DNA from: an uncultured Granulosicoccus sp.
GTDB taxonomy: Bacteria; Pseudomonadota; Gammaproteobacteria; Granulosicoccales; Granulosicoccaceae
Assembly: GCA_947499955.1 (NCBI GenBank)
Contig: CANMQI010000010.1
Location: 204,189 to 268,188, forward strand
Reading direction: 5' to 3'
Length of the DNA stretch: 64,000 nt
Shown: positions 56,231 to 64,000 of the stretch, in pieces
How the letters are laid out: every line of letters starts with the position of its first letter
How positions within the stretch are numbered: position 1 is the first letter of the stretch
Program-made: the position numbers and the translations under genes
Notes under the pieces: model-generated
Told to the model about the DNA's origin: nothing
Seen by the model: only the letters and a program-made list of their open reading frames with translations
Database searches by the model: none

Positions 56231-59200
56231 ATGCTCTGTCTATCCGGCGCCAACGCCCTGTCGACTTTCCGACAGGAGCAATTGCTCAAGCAGTTGCGCT
56301 CAGTGGATACACTTTTCCAGGCCGTCGAGGCCCGGTATGTCTACTTCGTTCAGCTGGACTCGGCCGATGGTCAGTCAGTCGAGGCTGATCCGGCTGTCTT
56401 GCAGCGTCTCTGCCGTCTGCTGCAGGCCGACGAGCAATACCATGAACCGGAATCCGGCTGGCAAGTCAGCGTCGTTCCACGCCTCGGCACTCGTTCTGCA
56501 TGGTCCTCCAAGGCAACCGACATCGTACGCCGCTGTGGCATGACCGAAGTCGTGCGTGTCGAGCGCGGCATTCAGTATCTTTTCAGTGAACTGGATGCAC
56601 AGGCGCTGGGCGAAACGAGCAGAGCTCAGGCCCAGGCCCTGTTACACGATCGCATGACAGAGTCCGTGATCGACCTGTCGCAACAGCTGGACAGTCTGTT
56701 TGCCATTGCCTCACCTGCACCTCTGGTCACCATTCCGGTGCTGGAGGAAGGGCGGATTGCACTTGAAGAACACAACCGGCAAATGGGACTGGCGCTCTCA
56801 TCCGATGAGCTGGACTACCTGGAACAGAGCTTTGCTCGGTTGAAGCGGGATCCCAGTGATGCCGAACTCATGATGTTCGCGCAAGCCAATTCCGAACACT
56901 GCCGGCACAAGATCTTCAACGCCTCCTGGTCGCTTGATGGCGAAGCGCAGTCGCAATCGCTGTTCGGCATGATCCGCCACACCCACAAGACATCCCCGGA
57001 CGGTGTGTTGTCGGCCTATCACGACAATGCGGCAGTGATCGAAGGCAGCACGGCGCAGCGTTGGCTCGCAGGACCCGATGGCCATTATCAGGCCACCGAA
57101 GAACCGGTTCATATCCAGATCAAGGTCGAGACGCATAATCACCCGACGGCCATCTCGCCGTTTCCGGGAGCGGCGACCGGTTCGGGTGGAGAAATACGCG
57201 ACGAAGGAGCGGTAGGCAACGGCTCCAAGCCCAAGGCGGGTCTGTGTGGATTCACGGTATCCAACCTGAATATCCCCGACTGGAATCAGCCCTGGGAAGT
57301 GGACAATGCCAAGCCGGATCGACTGGCGAGCGCGCTGGAGATCATGCAGGAAGGGCCCATTGGTGCCGCAGCCTTCAACAACGAGTTCGGTCGTCCCAAT
57401 CTAACCGGCTATTTCCGCACCTATTGTCAGTCGGTACCGCTGAGTGCGGACAGCGCTGGCGACGCTGCATCCGAGGTACGCGGGTTTCACAAGCCCATCA
57501 TGATCGCCGGTGGCATGGGCAACATTCGTGCAGGCAATATCGAAAAGCAGGCCGTGCCTGCCGGTTCTGACATCGTGGTCCTTGGCGGGCCTTCCATGCT
57601 GATCGGTCTGGGAGGCGGGGCGGCGTCATCAGTGGCCAGTGGTGCCGGTGACAGTGAGCTGGATTTTGCCTCGGTACAGCGCGGTAACCCGGAGATGCAG
57701 CGTCGCTGCCAGGAAGTGATCGACCGCTGCATCGCGCTTGGCGAGGATAGTCCGATATTGTCCATTCACGATGTCGGTGCTGGTGGGCTGTCCAATGCCT
57801 TGCCGGAACTGGTCAATGATGCAGGACGCGGTGGTGACTTCGAGCTGCGCTCCGTGCTCAATGATGAACCCGGCATGTCGCCGATGGCCATCTGGAGCAA
57901 CGAGTCACAGGAACGCTATGTCGTGGCCATCATCAGTGAGCGATTGCCGTTGTTCGAGTCACTGTGTCAACGTGAGCGTTGCCTGTATGCGGTGGTCGGC
58001 AAGGCCACCGAAGAGCGCGTTCTGCATGTGTCCGACTCGCATTTCGACAATGATCCGGTCGATATGCCGCTGGAAGTCCTGCTGGGCAAGCCACCCAAAC
58101 TGGAAATCACGGCCAGCCATCGTGCGGCCGGCAGTGACGAGCTGGCTACCGGCTCCATGGATATCGATGAGGTGGTGCAGCGCATCCTGCAGCTGCCGGC
58201 GGTGGCCTCCAAGAATTTCCTGATCACCATTGGTGATCGCAGCATCACCGGACAGGTGGCGCGTGACCAGCTGGTCGGTCCCTGGCAGATGCCGGTGGCG
58301 GATGTGGCCGTGACGGTCTCCGACTACCAGGGCTACACCGGTGAGGCCATGGCCATGGGCGAACGATCACCCATTGCCGTCCTGGATGCAGCCGCATCCG
58401 CGCGCATGGCGCTGGCCGAGTCGCTGACCAATATCGTGGCAGCCGACATCGGGGAAGTGAGTCAGGTGAAGTTGTCGGCCAACTGGATGGCCGCCAGTGG
58501 TCACCCGGGTGAAGATGCGGCGCTGTTCGATGCGGTCGAAGCGGTCGGTCTGGGTTTGGCACCGGCGCTGGGAATCGCCATTCCGGTGGGCAAGGATTCT
58601 CTGTCCATGAAAACCGTCTGGCAGGATGAGGGCGGGGATCACAGCGTGACAGCACCTCTGTCACTGATCGTGACCGCCTTCGCTGCCGTCAGTGATGTGC
58701 GCAAGACGCTGACCCCTGAAATTCAGCTGAACGATGATGACACCGATCTGTTGTTGATCGATCTGGGAGCCGGGCAGAACCGTCTGGGAGGCTCCGCCCT
58801 GGCGCAGGTGTATGGCAAGGTTGGCACCACGGTGCCGGATGTGGATGAACCGCTGCTGCTCAAGGGCCTGTTCAATGCCGTGCAGCAGCTGATTCGAGAT
58901 GAACAGATCCTTGCCTGGCATGATCGTTCCGACGGTGGTCTGTTCGTGACCCTGGCGGAGATGGCCTTTGCGGGCAATTGCGGTCTCAAGGTCAATATCA
59001 ACAGTCTGCCGGGCGATGCCATTGCCAGTCTGTTCAATGAAGAGCTGGGTGGCGTGTTGCAGATCCGCAGCGAGCAGTATGCACAGGTCATGGCGGTGTT
59101 CGAAGCACACGGCCTGGGCGATGTGGTGCACATGCTCGGCAAGCCCACAGAGGGCGCGGAACTGGAGCTGTGGCAGGGTGATGTGCTGCTGATGAAGGAC

Positions 59201-60151
59201 AGCGTGGCCAGTCTGCGTACGCAGTGGTGGCAGACGAGTTACCGCATGCAGTCTCTGCGGGACAATCCCGAGTCTGCCGACGAGGAACTGGCGCATATCA
59301 GTCGTGATGATGACCCGGGTCTGAGCCCGCGCTTGAGTTTCGATCCAGCGAGCTCGCTCATCAGTGGTGCACCGGAACTGCTGAAGACACGGCCGGCAAT
59401 GGCCATTCTGCGTGAGCAGGGCGTCAATGGTCACTTCGAGATGGCCGCCGCCTTTGATCGTGCCGGCTTCGATACCGTTGATGTTCACATGAGTGATCTG
59501 TTTGAAAGTCGGCATGATCTGGCCAGCTTCAAGGGACTGGTGGCCTGCGGTGGTTTCTCCTTTGGTGATGTGCTGGGTGCTGGTGGTGGCTGGGCCAACT
59601 CCGTGCTGTACAGTGAACAGCTGTCTGCCATGTTCAGGCAGTTCTTCGAGCGCGATGACACCTTTTCACTGGGAGTCTGCAACGGTTGCCAGATGTTGTC
59701 ACGACTGCAGACACTGATTCCGGGTACCGACAACTGGCCGCGTTTCGAGCGCAATCTGTCGGAGCAGTTCGAGGCTCGGGTGGCTACGGTCGAAATCTAC
59801 GAAACACCCTCCCTGTTCTTTACCGACATGGTCGGTTCGCGCCTGCCGGTAGCGCTGGCACACGGCGAAGGTCGTGCGGTTTTCGACCAGGAAGAGCAGG
59901 CGCAATCGGCACCGGTGTGCATGGGCTTTGTCGACAATCATGGCGCCATGACCGAAAGTTATCCGCTGAACCCCAACGGGTCGCCGTTTGGCATTACCGG
60001 GCTGTGCAATGCCGATGGGCGTGTCACCATCATGATGCCGCACCCCGAGCGCGTATTTCGTACCGTCACCAATTCCTGGGCACCCTCGGAGTGGGGCGAG
60101 AACGGTCCGTGGCTGCGGATGTTCGAAAATGCACGTACCTGGGTGGGTTGA
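56231..60151 (+). CDS. purL: Phosphoribosylformylglycinamidine synthase (PurL, large form)
   Basis: 1,306 residues, full length. Makes FGAM from FGAR, ATP and glutamine in purine synthesis. N-terminal PurS-like domain, linker, two AIRS-type halves ([15 protein letters not shown] near 218; [21 protein letters not shown] near 300; [16 protein letters not shown] near 515), and a C-terminal class I glutaminase: [13 protein letters not shown], nucleophile Cys in [10 protein letters not shown], and HPE in [10 protein letters not shown]. Single-chain form is typical of beta/gammaproteobacteria. Confidence 0.97.
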   Translation: MLCLSGANALSTFRQEQLLKQLRSVDTLFQAVEARYVYFVQLDSADGQSVEADPAVLQRLCRLLQADEQYHEPESGWQVSVVPRLGTRSAWSSKATDIVRRCGMTEVVRVERGIQYLFSELDAQALGETSRAQAQALLHDRMTESVIDLSQQLDSLFAIASPAPLVTIPVLEEGRIALEEHNRQMGLALSSDELDYLEQSFARLKRDPSDAELMMFAQANSEHCRHKIFNASWSLDGEAQSQSLFGMIRHTHKTSPDGVLSAYHDNAAVIEGSTAQRWLAGPDGHYQATEEPVHIQIKVETHNHPTAISPFPGAATGSGGEIRDEGAVGNGSKPKAGLCGFTVSNLNIPDWNQPWEVDNAKPDRLASALEIMQEGPIGAAAFNNEFGRPNLTGYFRTYCQSVPLSADSAGDAASEVRGFHKPIMIAGGMGNIRAGNIEKQAVPAGSDIVVLGGPSMLIGLGGGAASSVASGAGDSELDFASVQRGNPEMQRRCQEVIDRCIALGEDSPILSIHDVGAGGLSNALPELVNDAGRGGDFELRSVLNDEPGMSPMAIWSNESQERYVVAIISERLPLFESLCQRERCLYAVVGKATEERVLHVSDSHFDNDPVDMPLEVLLGKPPKLEITASHRAAGSDELATGSMDIDEVVQRILQLPAVASKNFLITIGDRSITGQVARDQLVGPWQMPVADVAVTVSDYQGYTGEAMAMGERSPIAVLDAAASARMALAESLTNIVAADIGEVSQVKLSANWMAASGHPGEDAALFDAVEAVGLGLAPALGIAIPVGKDSLSMKTVWQDEGGDHSVTAPLSLIVTAFAAVSDVRKTLTPEIQLNDDDTDLLLIDLGAGQNRLGGSALAQVYGKVGTTVPDVDEPLLLKGLFNAVQQLIRDEQILAWHDRSDGGLFVTLAEMAFAGNCGLKVNINSLPGDAIASLFNEELGGVLQIRSEQYAQVMAVFEAHGLGDVVHMLGKPTEGAELELWQGDVLLMKDSVASLRTQWWQTSYRMQSLRDNPESADEELAHISRDDDPGLSPRLSFDPASSLISGAPELLKTRPAMAILREQGVNGHFEMAAAFDRAGFDTVDVHMSDLFESRHDLASFKGLVACGGFSFGDVLGAGGGWANSVLYSEQLSAMFRQFFERDDTFSLGVCNGCQMLSRLQTLIPGTDNWPRFERNLSEQFEARVATVEIYETPSLFFTDMVGSRLPVALAHGEGRAVFDQEEQAQSAPVCMGFVDNHGAMTESYPLNPNGSPFGITGLCNADGRVTIMMPHPERVFRTVTNSWAPSEWGENGPWLRMFENARTWVG

Positions 60152-60443
60152 GCCCGGTCTGCACGAAGCCGTTTTCCCCCGATGAACGGGTCCCTGAGGC
60201 ATGTCCTCTGCCGGTGATAAGCAGGCCTCGGGGACATCTGGTGGCAAGACGGAGAGCTGGACGCTCGCCGCAGGAATTCAACTCGGCTATGGCGTTCATC
60301 GAACGTTTCATGAATAATCAATAATTGATCAATACACTGGTCCGGCTTGGCATTCGCATCAGGTCGGCACCGGGAAACCGGGGCAGGGCGCTGATGCGCT
60401 GCCGAATGTTAACCACCACACACATTCAGGAAATCCACCGAAA
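60152..60443. other. Intergenic region purL-phnD
   Basis: 292 bases without a convincing gene. AT-rich TGAATAATCAATAATTGATC near 60,310-60,329 contains an inverted CAATAATTG and could hold the phn promoter. No clear Pho box (CTGTCAT-type repeats) was found. Confidence 0.4.
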
Positions 60444-61394
60444 ATGAAATACACCATCATCGCAGCCGCGACGGCTCTTGCGGTCTCCTTGAGCCTGCCT
60501 GCTTCTGCCGAGTTCAAGCTCGACTCTCGCTACAAGGACGCCGATGGCGATCTGGTTGCCGATATTGCGGACGCCTCCGAACAGCTCGACCCCGGCACTC
60601 TGATCTTCGCCTTTACACCAGTGGAAGATCCTGCTGTCTATGCCGAAGCCTGGTCCGACTTTCTCGAGCACATGAGTGAAGTGACTGGCAAGAAAGTGCA
60701 ATTCTTCCCGGTTCAGTCCAATGCGGCCCAGATCGAAGCCATGCGTGCCGGACGACTGCACATCGCCGGTTTCAACACCGGGTCCAACCCCTTGGCGGTA
60801 GCCTGTGCCGGTTACAGCCCGTTTACCATGATGGCCAGCGGCGATGGCTCCTTCGGCTACGAAATGGAAATCATCACCTATCCCGGATCCGGTATCGAGA
60901 AGGTTGAAGATATCAAAGGGGGCAAACTTGCGTTTACCTCCGAGACCTCCAACTCCGGATTCAAGGCGCCTTCAGCGATTCTGAAAGCCGACTACAGCAT
61001 GGAAGCCGGTACCGATTTCGAACCGGTCTTCTCCGGCAAGCATGACAACTCCGTACTGGGTGTGGCCAACAAGGATTATCCGGCAGCCGCGGTGGCCAAC
61101 TCGGTCATGAACCGCATGATCAGCCGCGAAGTCGTGACCGCCGATCAGATCGTGTCCCTGTACAAGTCGCAGACCTTCCCGACCACCAGCTATGGCGTTG
61201 CCAATACGCTGAATGCCGACCTGCAGGCCAAGATCAAGGAAGCTTTCGCCACCTTCGAATGGTCCGGCAGTTCTCTGGAAGAGGAGTTCTCCAAGTCCGG
61301 TGAAGCGCAGTTCGTGCCCATCACCTTCAAGAAAGAGTGGGAAGTTATTCGCAAGATCGATGACGCCAATGGCGTTGAATACACCTGCCAGTAG
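60444..61394 (+). CDS. phnD: PhnD, phosphonate ABC transporter binding protein
   Basis: 316 residues. Signal peptide (TALAVSLSLPASA, cleavage near 21-22). Phosphonate-binding domain: LIFAFTPVEDPAVYAEAWSDFLEHMSE; QSNAAQIEAMRAGRLHIAGFNTG; GGKLAFTSETSNSGFKAPSAIL. Periplasmic binding of phosphonates or related oxyanions for the PhnCEE importer encoded next. Substrate (phosphonate, phosphite, phosphate) not decided by sequence. Confidence 0.92.
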   Translation: MKYTIIAAATALAVSLSLPASAEFKLDSRYKDADGDLVADIADASEQLDPGTLIFAFTPVEDPAVYAEAWSDFLEHMSEVTGKKVQFFPVQSNAAQIEAMRAGRLHIAGFNTGSNPLAVACAGYSPFTMMASGDGSFGYEMEIITYPGSGIEKVEDIKGGKLAFTSETSNSGFKAPSAILKADYSMEAGTDFEPVFSGKHDNSVLGVANKDYPAAAVANSVMNRMISREVVTADQIVSLYKSQTFPTTSYGVANTLNADLQAKIKEAFATFEWSGSSLEEEFSKSGEAQFVPITFKKEWEVIRKIDDANGVEYTCQ

Positions 61395-61466
61395 ATCCTC
61401 GGCTCTTGCCAATCCAGGCCGGATACTCTCGGGTATCCGGTCCATTCCTATCGGAGTACAGATACT

Positions 61467-62240
61467 TTGCTCGAAGTTAGCCACCTTTCCAAGACCTATG
61501 CGGCAGGCGACAAGGCGCTGGATGATGTCAGTTTCACGATACCTGCGGGACAGGTGGTTGGCCTGATCGGACCTTCCGGGGCGGGTAAATCCACCCTGAT
61601 TCGCTGTATCAACCGGCTGGTGGAACCTACCAGCGGCACGATCAGCCTCTCGGGTACCAATATCACCGGCATGTCCACCTCCGAACTGCGTTCGGTCCGC
61701 CGACGCATCGGCATGATCTTCCAGGAATACGCGCTGGTAGAGCGCCTGAGCGTCATGGAAAACGTGTTGTCCGGAAGACTGGGTTATGTATCCTTCTGGC
61801 GCAGCTTCACCCGGCATTACCCCAAGGCCGACGTGCAGAAAGCCTTCGCCTTGCTGGATCGGGTCGGGTTGATCGATCACGCCAGCAAGCGGGCAGACGC
61901 ACTCTCCGGGGGGCAGCGTCAGCGAGTCGGTATCGCCAGAGCCCTGGAGCAGGATCCTGAGCTGTTGCTGATCGATGAGCCGACAGCGTCACTGGATCCG
62001 AAGACCTCACGTCAGATCATGCGTCTGCTGCTCGAGATCTGCAATGAACAGCATCTGCCGGCGATCATCAATATTCATGATGTGGTGCTGGCTCGGCAGT
62101 TCACCGAACGGCTTATCGGCCTGCAGGCAGGTCGCATCGTGTTTGACGGCACCCCGGCCGAGCTGACGGAATCGGTTCTGACCCGCATCTATGGAGAAGA
62201 GGACTGGACCACGCTCGACCACGAAACGGAAGCTGCCTGA
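61467..62240 (+). CDS. phnC: PhnC, phosphonate ABC transporter ATPase
   Basis: 257 residues from TTG 61,467, with GGAG ten bases upstream. Walker [14 protein letters not shown] near 34-46, Q-loop [17 protein letters not shown], signature [15 protein letters not shown], Walker [13 protein letters not shown] and the switch His (INIHDV). All ATPase motifs are intact. Powers uptake through the two PhnE permeases. Confidence 0.94.
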   Translation: MLEVSHLSKTYAAGDKALDDVSFTIPAGQVVGLIGPSGAGKSTLIRCINRLVEPTSGTISLSGTNITGMSTSELRSVRRRIGMIFQEYALVERLSVMENVLSGRLGYVSFWRSFTRHYPKADVQKAFALLDRVGLIDHASKRADALSGGQRQRVGIARALEQDPELLLIDEPTASLDPKTSRQIMRLLLEICNEQHLPAIINIHDVVLARQFTERLIGLQAGRIVFDGTPAELTESVLTRIYGEEDWTTLDHETEAA

Positions 62241-63092
62241 GTGGTGACTGATCCAAACGAGAGCGGTGTGGCGCAAGCCGCCACCGCGGATTACAGTCGG
62301 TATCCGAGCAGTTTTCGGCCACCGGCGGTTCTGATTCGCCGAGCCTGGCTGCGTCGCACGCTGTGGATTCTGGCGCTGATCTGGTTTGTTCTGGCCGTCA
62401 GTACCATCGAAGTCAACTGGGTGCGTGTGGCCGAAGGCATGGAGCGCGGCTGGCGCTTCATCAAGGGCTTTCTGACACCGGACTTCACCTCGCGCTGGAA
62501 GGATATCTCCAACGGGCTGATCGAGAGTCTGACCATGACGATGACGTCCACCGTGGCGGGTGTCCTGCTGTCGGTGCCCATCGGCATCGGTGCTGCGCGC
62601 AACGTTGCCCCCAAAGCCGTCTATTACGTGTGCCGCAGCATCATTGCCGTGTCGCGCTCCTTGCAGGAAATCATCATTGCCATCCTGTTCGTGACCATGT
62701 TCGGCTTCGGTCCGTTTGCCGGTTTTCTGACCCTGACCTTCGCCACCATCGGTTTCATGGCCAAGCTGCTGGCCGAGGATATCGAGGACATCGATGAGAG
62801 CCAGACCGAAGCGGTTCGGGCGACGGGTGCCTCCTGGTTGCAGTTGATCAACTACGCGGTGCAGCCGCAGGTCATGCCACGCCTCATCGGTCTGTCCCTG
62901 TATCGTCTCGACATCAATTTTCGCGAGTCAGCGGTCATTGGTATCGTCGGCGCGGGGGGGATCGGTGCGACGCTGAATACCGCCATCGATCGTTATGAAT
63001 TCGATTCGGCCGGTGCCATTCTGCTGATCATCATCTTTATCGTCATGTTGGCTGAATACTCGTCAGGCTATGTCAGGAAGTGGGTGCAATGA
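62241..63092 (+). CDS. phnE: PhnE permease, first copy
   Basis: 283 residues from GTG directly after the phnC stop. An N-terminal helix (LWILALIWFVLAVSTI) and about five more; the EAA-type coupling loop is seen in DESQTEAVRATGASWLQLINYAVQPQVMPRLIG. Inner-membrane permease forming a heterodimer with the next gene product. Longer N-terminus than the second copy. Confidence 0.92.
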   Translation: MVTDPNESGVAQAATADYSRYPSSFRPPAVLIRRAWLRRTLWILALIWFVLAVSTIEVNWVRVAEGMERGWRFIKGFLTPDFTSRWKDISNGLIESLTMTMTSTVAGVLLSVPIGIGAARNVAPKAVYYVCRSIIAVSRSLQEIIIAILFVTMFGFGPFAGFLTLTFATIGFMAKLLAEDIEDIDESQTEAVRATGASWLQLINYAVQPQVMPRLIGLSLYRLDINFRESAVIGIVGAGGIGATLNTAIDRYEFDSAGAILLIIIFIVMLAEYSSGYVRKWVQ

Positions 63093-63898
63093 GCGCGACG
63101 GATACCATGCCGGTCTGGCAACATCGTACCAATGGCAAGCGTCTGCTGATCTGGGTTGGCTGGCTGGCGCTGGTCGCCTTGTGTGTCTTCTGCTGGCAGG
63201 TCATGACCAAGGACACCATCTGGGCCTTTGTTGCCGATGCTCCGCGGCAGGCAGCCGATCTGGGTTCCCGCATGTTTCCACCGCGCTGGAGCTACATCGA
63301 GAAGCTGTGGATTCCTCTCTGGGATACGCTCAACATCGCCACCCTGGGGACATTGCTGGGCATCCTGTTCGCCATTCCGGTCGCCTTTCTGGCTGCCAGC
63401 AATACCACACCCAGCCGAGTCTTCGTCAGACCGATCGCGCTGTTCATCATCGTTGCTTCGCGTTCCATCAATTCGCTTATCTGGGCGCTGTTGCTGGTAT
63501 CGATCATCGGTCCGGGTCTGCTGGCAGGCATCATGGCCATCGGCCTGCGCTCCATCGGATTCGTGGCCAAATTGCTGTACGAGGCCATCGAAGAGACTGA
63601 CAAGTTGCAGATTGAAGCGGTGACGGCCACGGGTGCCTCTGGTGCGCAGATACTCAACTACGGCATCGTGCCGCAGGTGATGCCGGCGTTCTACGGTATC
63701 TCGGTATTTCGCTGGGATATCAATATTCGCGAGTCGACCATTCTGGGTCTGGTGGGGGCCGGTGGTATTGGCGTACAGCTGCAGGCGTCACTCAATACTC
63801 TGGCCTGGCCGCAGGTCACCATGATATTCGTGGTCATACTCGGTACGGTCGTGATCAGTGAGTGGGTATCTGCCAAGGTGCGACACGCCATCATCTGA
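63089..63898 (+). CDS. phnE: PhnE permease, second copy
   Basis: 269 residues from ATG 63,089 overlapping the first copy (ATGA). Same plan: a helix near 20-40 (LIWVGWLALVALCVFCW), then the permease core with coupling loop EETDKLQIEAVTATGASGAQILNYGIVPQVMP. The paired genes point to a PhnE1/PhnE2 heterodimer. End of the phnCDEE-type operon in this window. Confidence 0.92.
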   Translation: MSATDTMPVWQHRTNGKRLLIWVGWLALVALCVFCWQVMTKDTIWAFVADAPRQAADLGSRMFPPRWSYIEKLWIPLWDTLNIATLGTLLGILFAIPVAFLAASNTTPSRVFVRPIALFIIVASRSINSLIWALLLVSIIGPGLLAGIMAIGLRSIGFVAKLLYEAIEETDKLQIEAVTATGASGAQILNYGIVPQVMPAFYGISVFRWDINIRESTILGLVGAGGIGVQLQASLNTLAWPQVTMIFVVILGTVVISEWVSAKVRHAII

Positions 63899-63920
63899 TT
63901 ACTGGCCGCATACTGGCTCG

Positions 63921-64000
63921 ACAGCTCGACAGCTCGACAGCTCGACAGCTCGACAGCTCGACAGCTCGACAGCTCGACAGCTCGACAGCTCGACAGCTCG
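63921..64000. repeat. Octanucleotide tandem repeat (ACAGCTCG), at least ten copies
   Basis: Ten perfect copies of ACAGCTCG reach the window edge; a partial unit (GGCTCG) precedes them at 63,915-63,920. The array starts 22 bases after the phnE stop and its full length is unknown. Confidence 0.97.

Noticed and set aside
58661..59515. Leftward 284-codon frame inside purL
   Set aside because: Antisense of a well-conserved enzyme; no independent support.
63921..64000. CRISPR array
   Set aside because: The 8-base unit repeats head to tail with no spacers, so this is a microsatellite.

Overview
The window holds one end of a large integrated mobile element (about 1-54,552) joined to a stretch of host chromosome (about 54,553-64,000). 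The junction is the 3' end of a one-piece tmRNA gene (ssrA, minus strand, 54,553-54,927; tag ANDDNYAMAA), a classic integration target. The host side carries a DUF481 outer-membrane protein, a full-length single-chain PurL and a phnCDEE-type phosphonate uptake operon. One-piece tmRNA plus the roughly 1,300-residue PurL suggest a gamma- or betaproteobacterium. A GH16-type tail enzyme in the element hints at a marine or polysaccharide-rich habitat, but this is inference.

Element part 1 (1-3,851): an overlapping operon for 7-deazaguanine synthesis and DNA modification: a DpdA-like transglycosylase, QueF, QueC, FolE, QueD and QueE. Together these would make preQ0, reduce it to preQ1 and insert it into DNA. 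Part 2 (3,857-27,796): a siphovirus-type virion module in canonical order: small terminase, large terminase interrupted by an intein exactly in its P-loop, DUF4055 portal, MuF-like protein, scaffold, major capsid, connectors, tail terminator, tail tube, chaperones with an AAATTTT -1 frameshift site, a 1,948-residue tape measure with 102-residue repeats, distal tail proteins, two fibres sharing one N-terminal anchor, and a GH16-like depolymerase. A bidirectional terminator closes it.

Part 3 (27,871-30,846): a leftward mobilisation operon with a MOB_P relaxase and a MobC-like accessory protein. Part 4 (31,067-39,114): about twenty small leftward genes (membrane peptides, Cys-rich zinc proteins, RadC, a lipoprotein), many driven by near-identical promoters followed by a near-identical leader. 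Part 5 (39,134-53,456): a rightward VirB/VirD4 type IV secretion operon (VirB2, 3, 4, 5, 6, 8, 9, 10, 11, D4), an LPD7-domain protein, an OmpA-like lipoprotein and a TrbM-like protein. A shared operator, CCAA-N11-TTGG-N3-CCAA, lies at the promoters of the relaxase operon and of three T4SS transcription units. Part 6 (53,500-54,552): a cargo gene for a membrane-anchored protein with a PD-(D/E)XK-like motif, then repeats beside the attachment site.

The most striking feature is that a complete virion-building module and a complete conjugation module lie in one contiguous stretch with no attachment-site copy, transposase or tRNA between them. The simplest reading is a conjugative prophage or phage-ICE hybrid with hypermodified DNA. 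Integrase, lysogeny, replication and lysis genes were not found and would have to lie to the left of the window.
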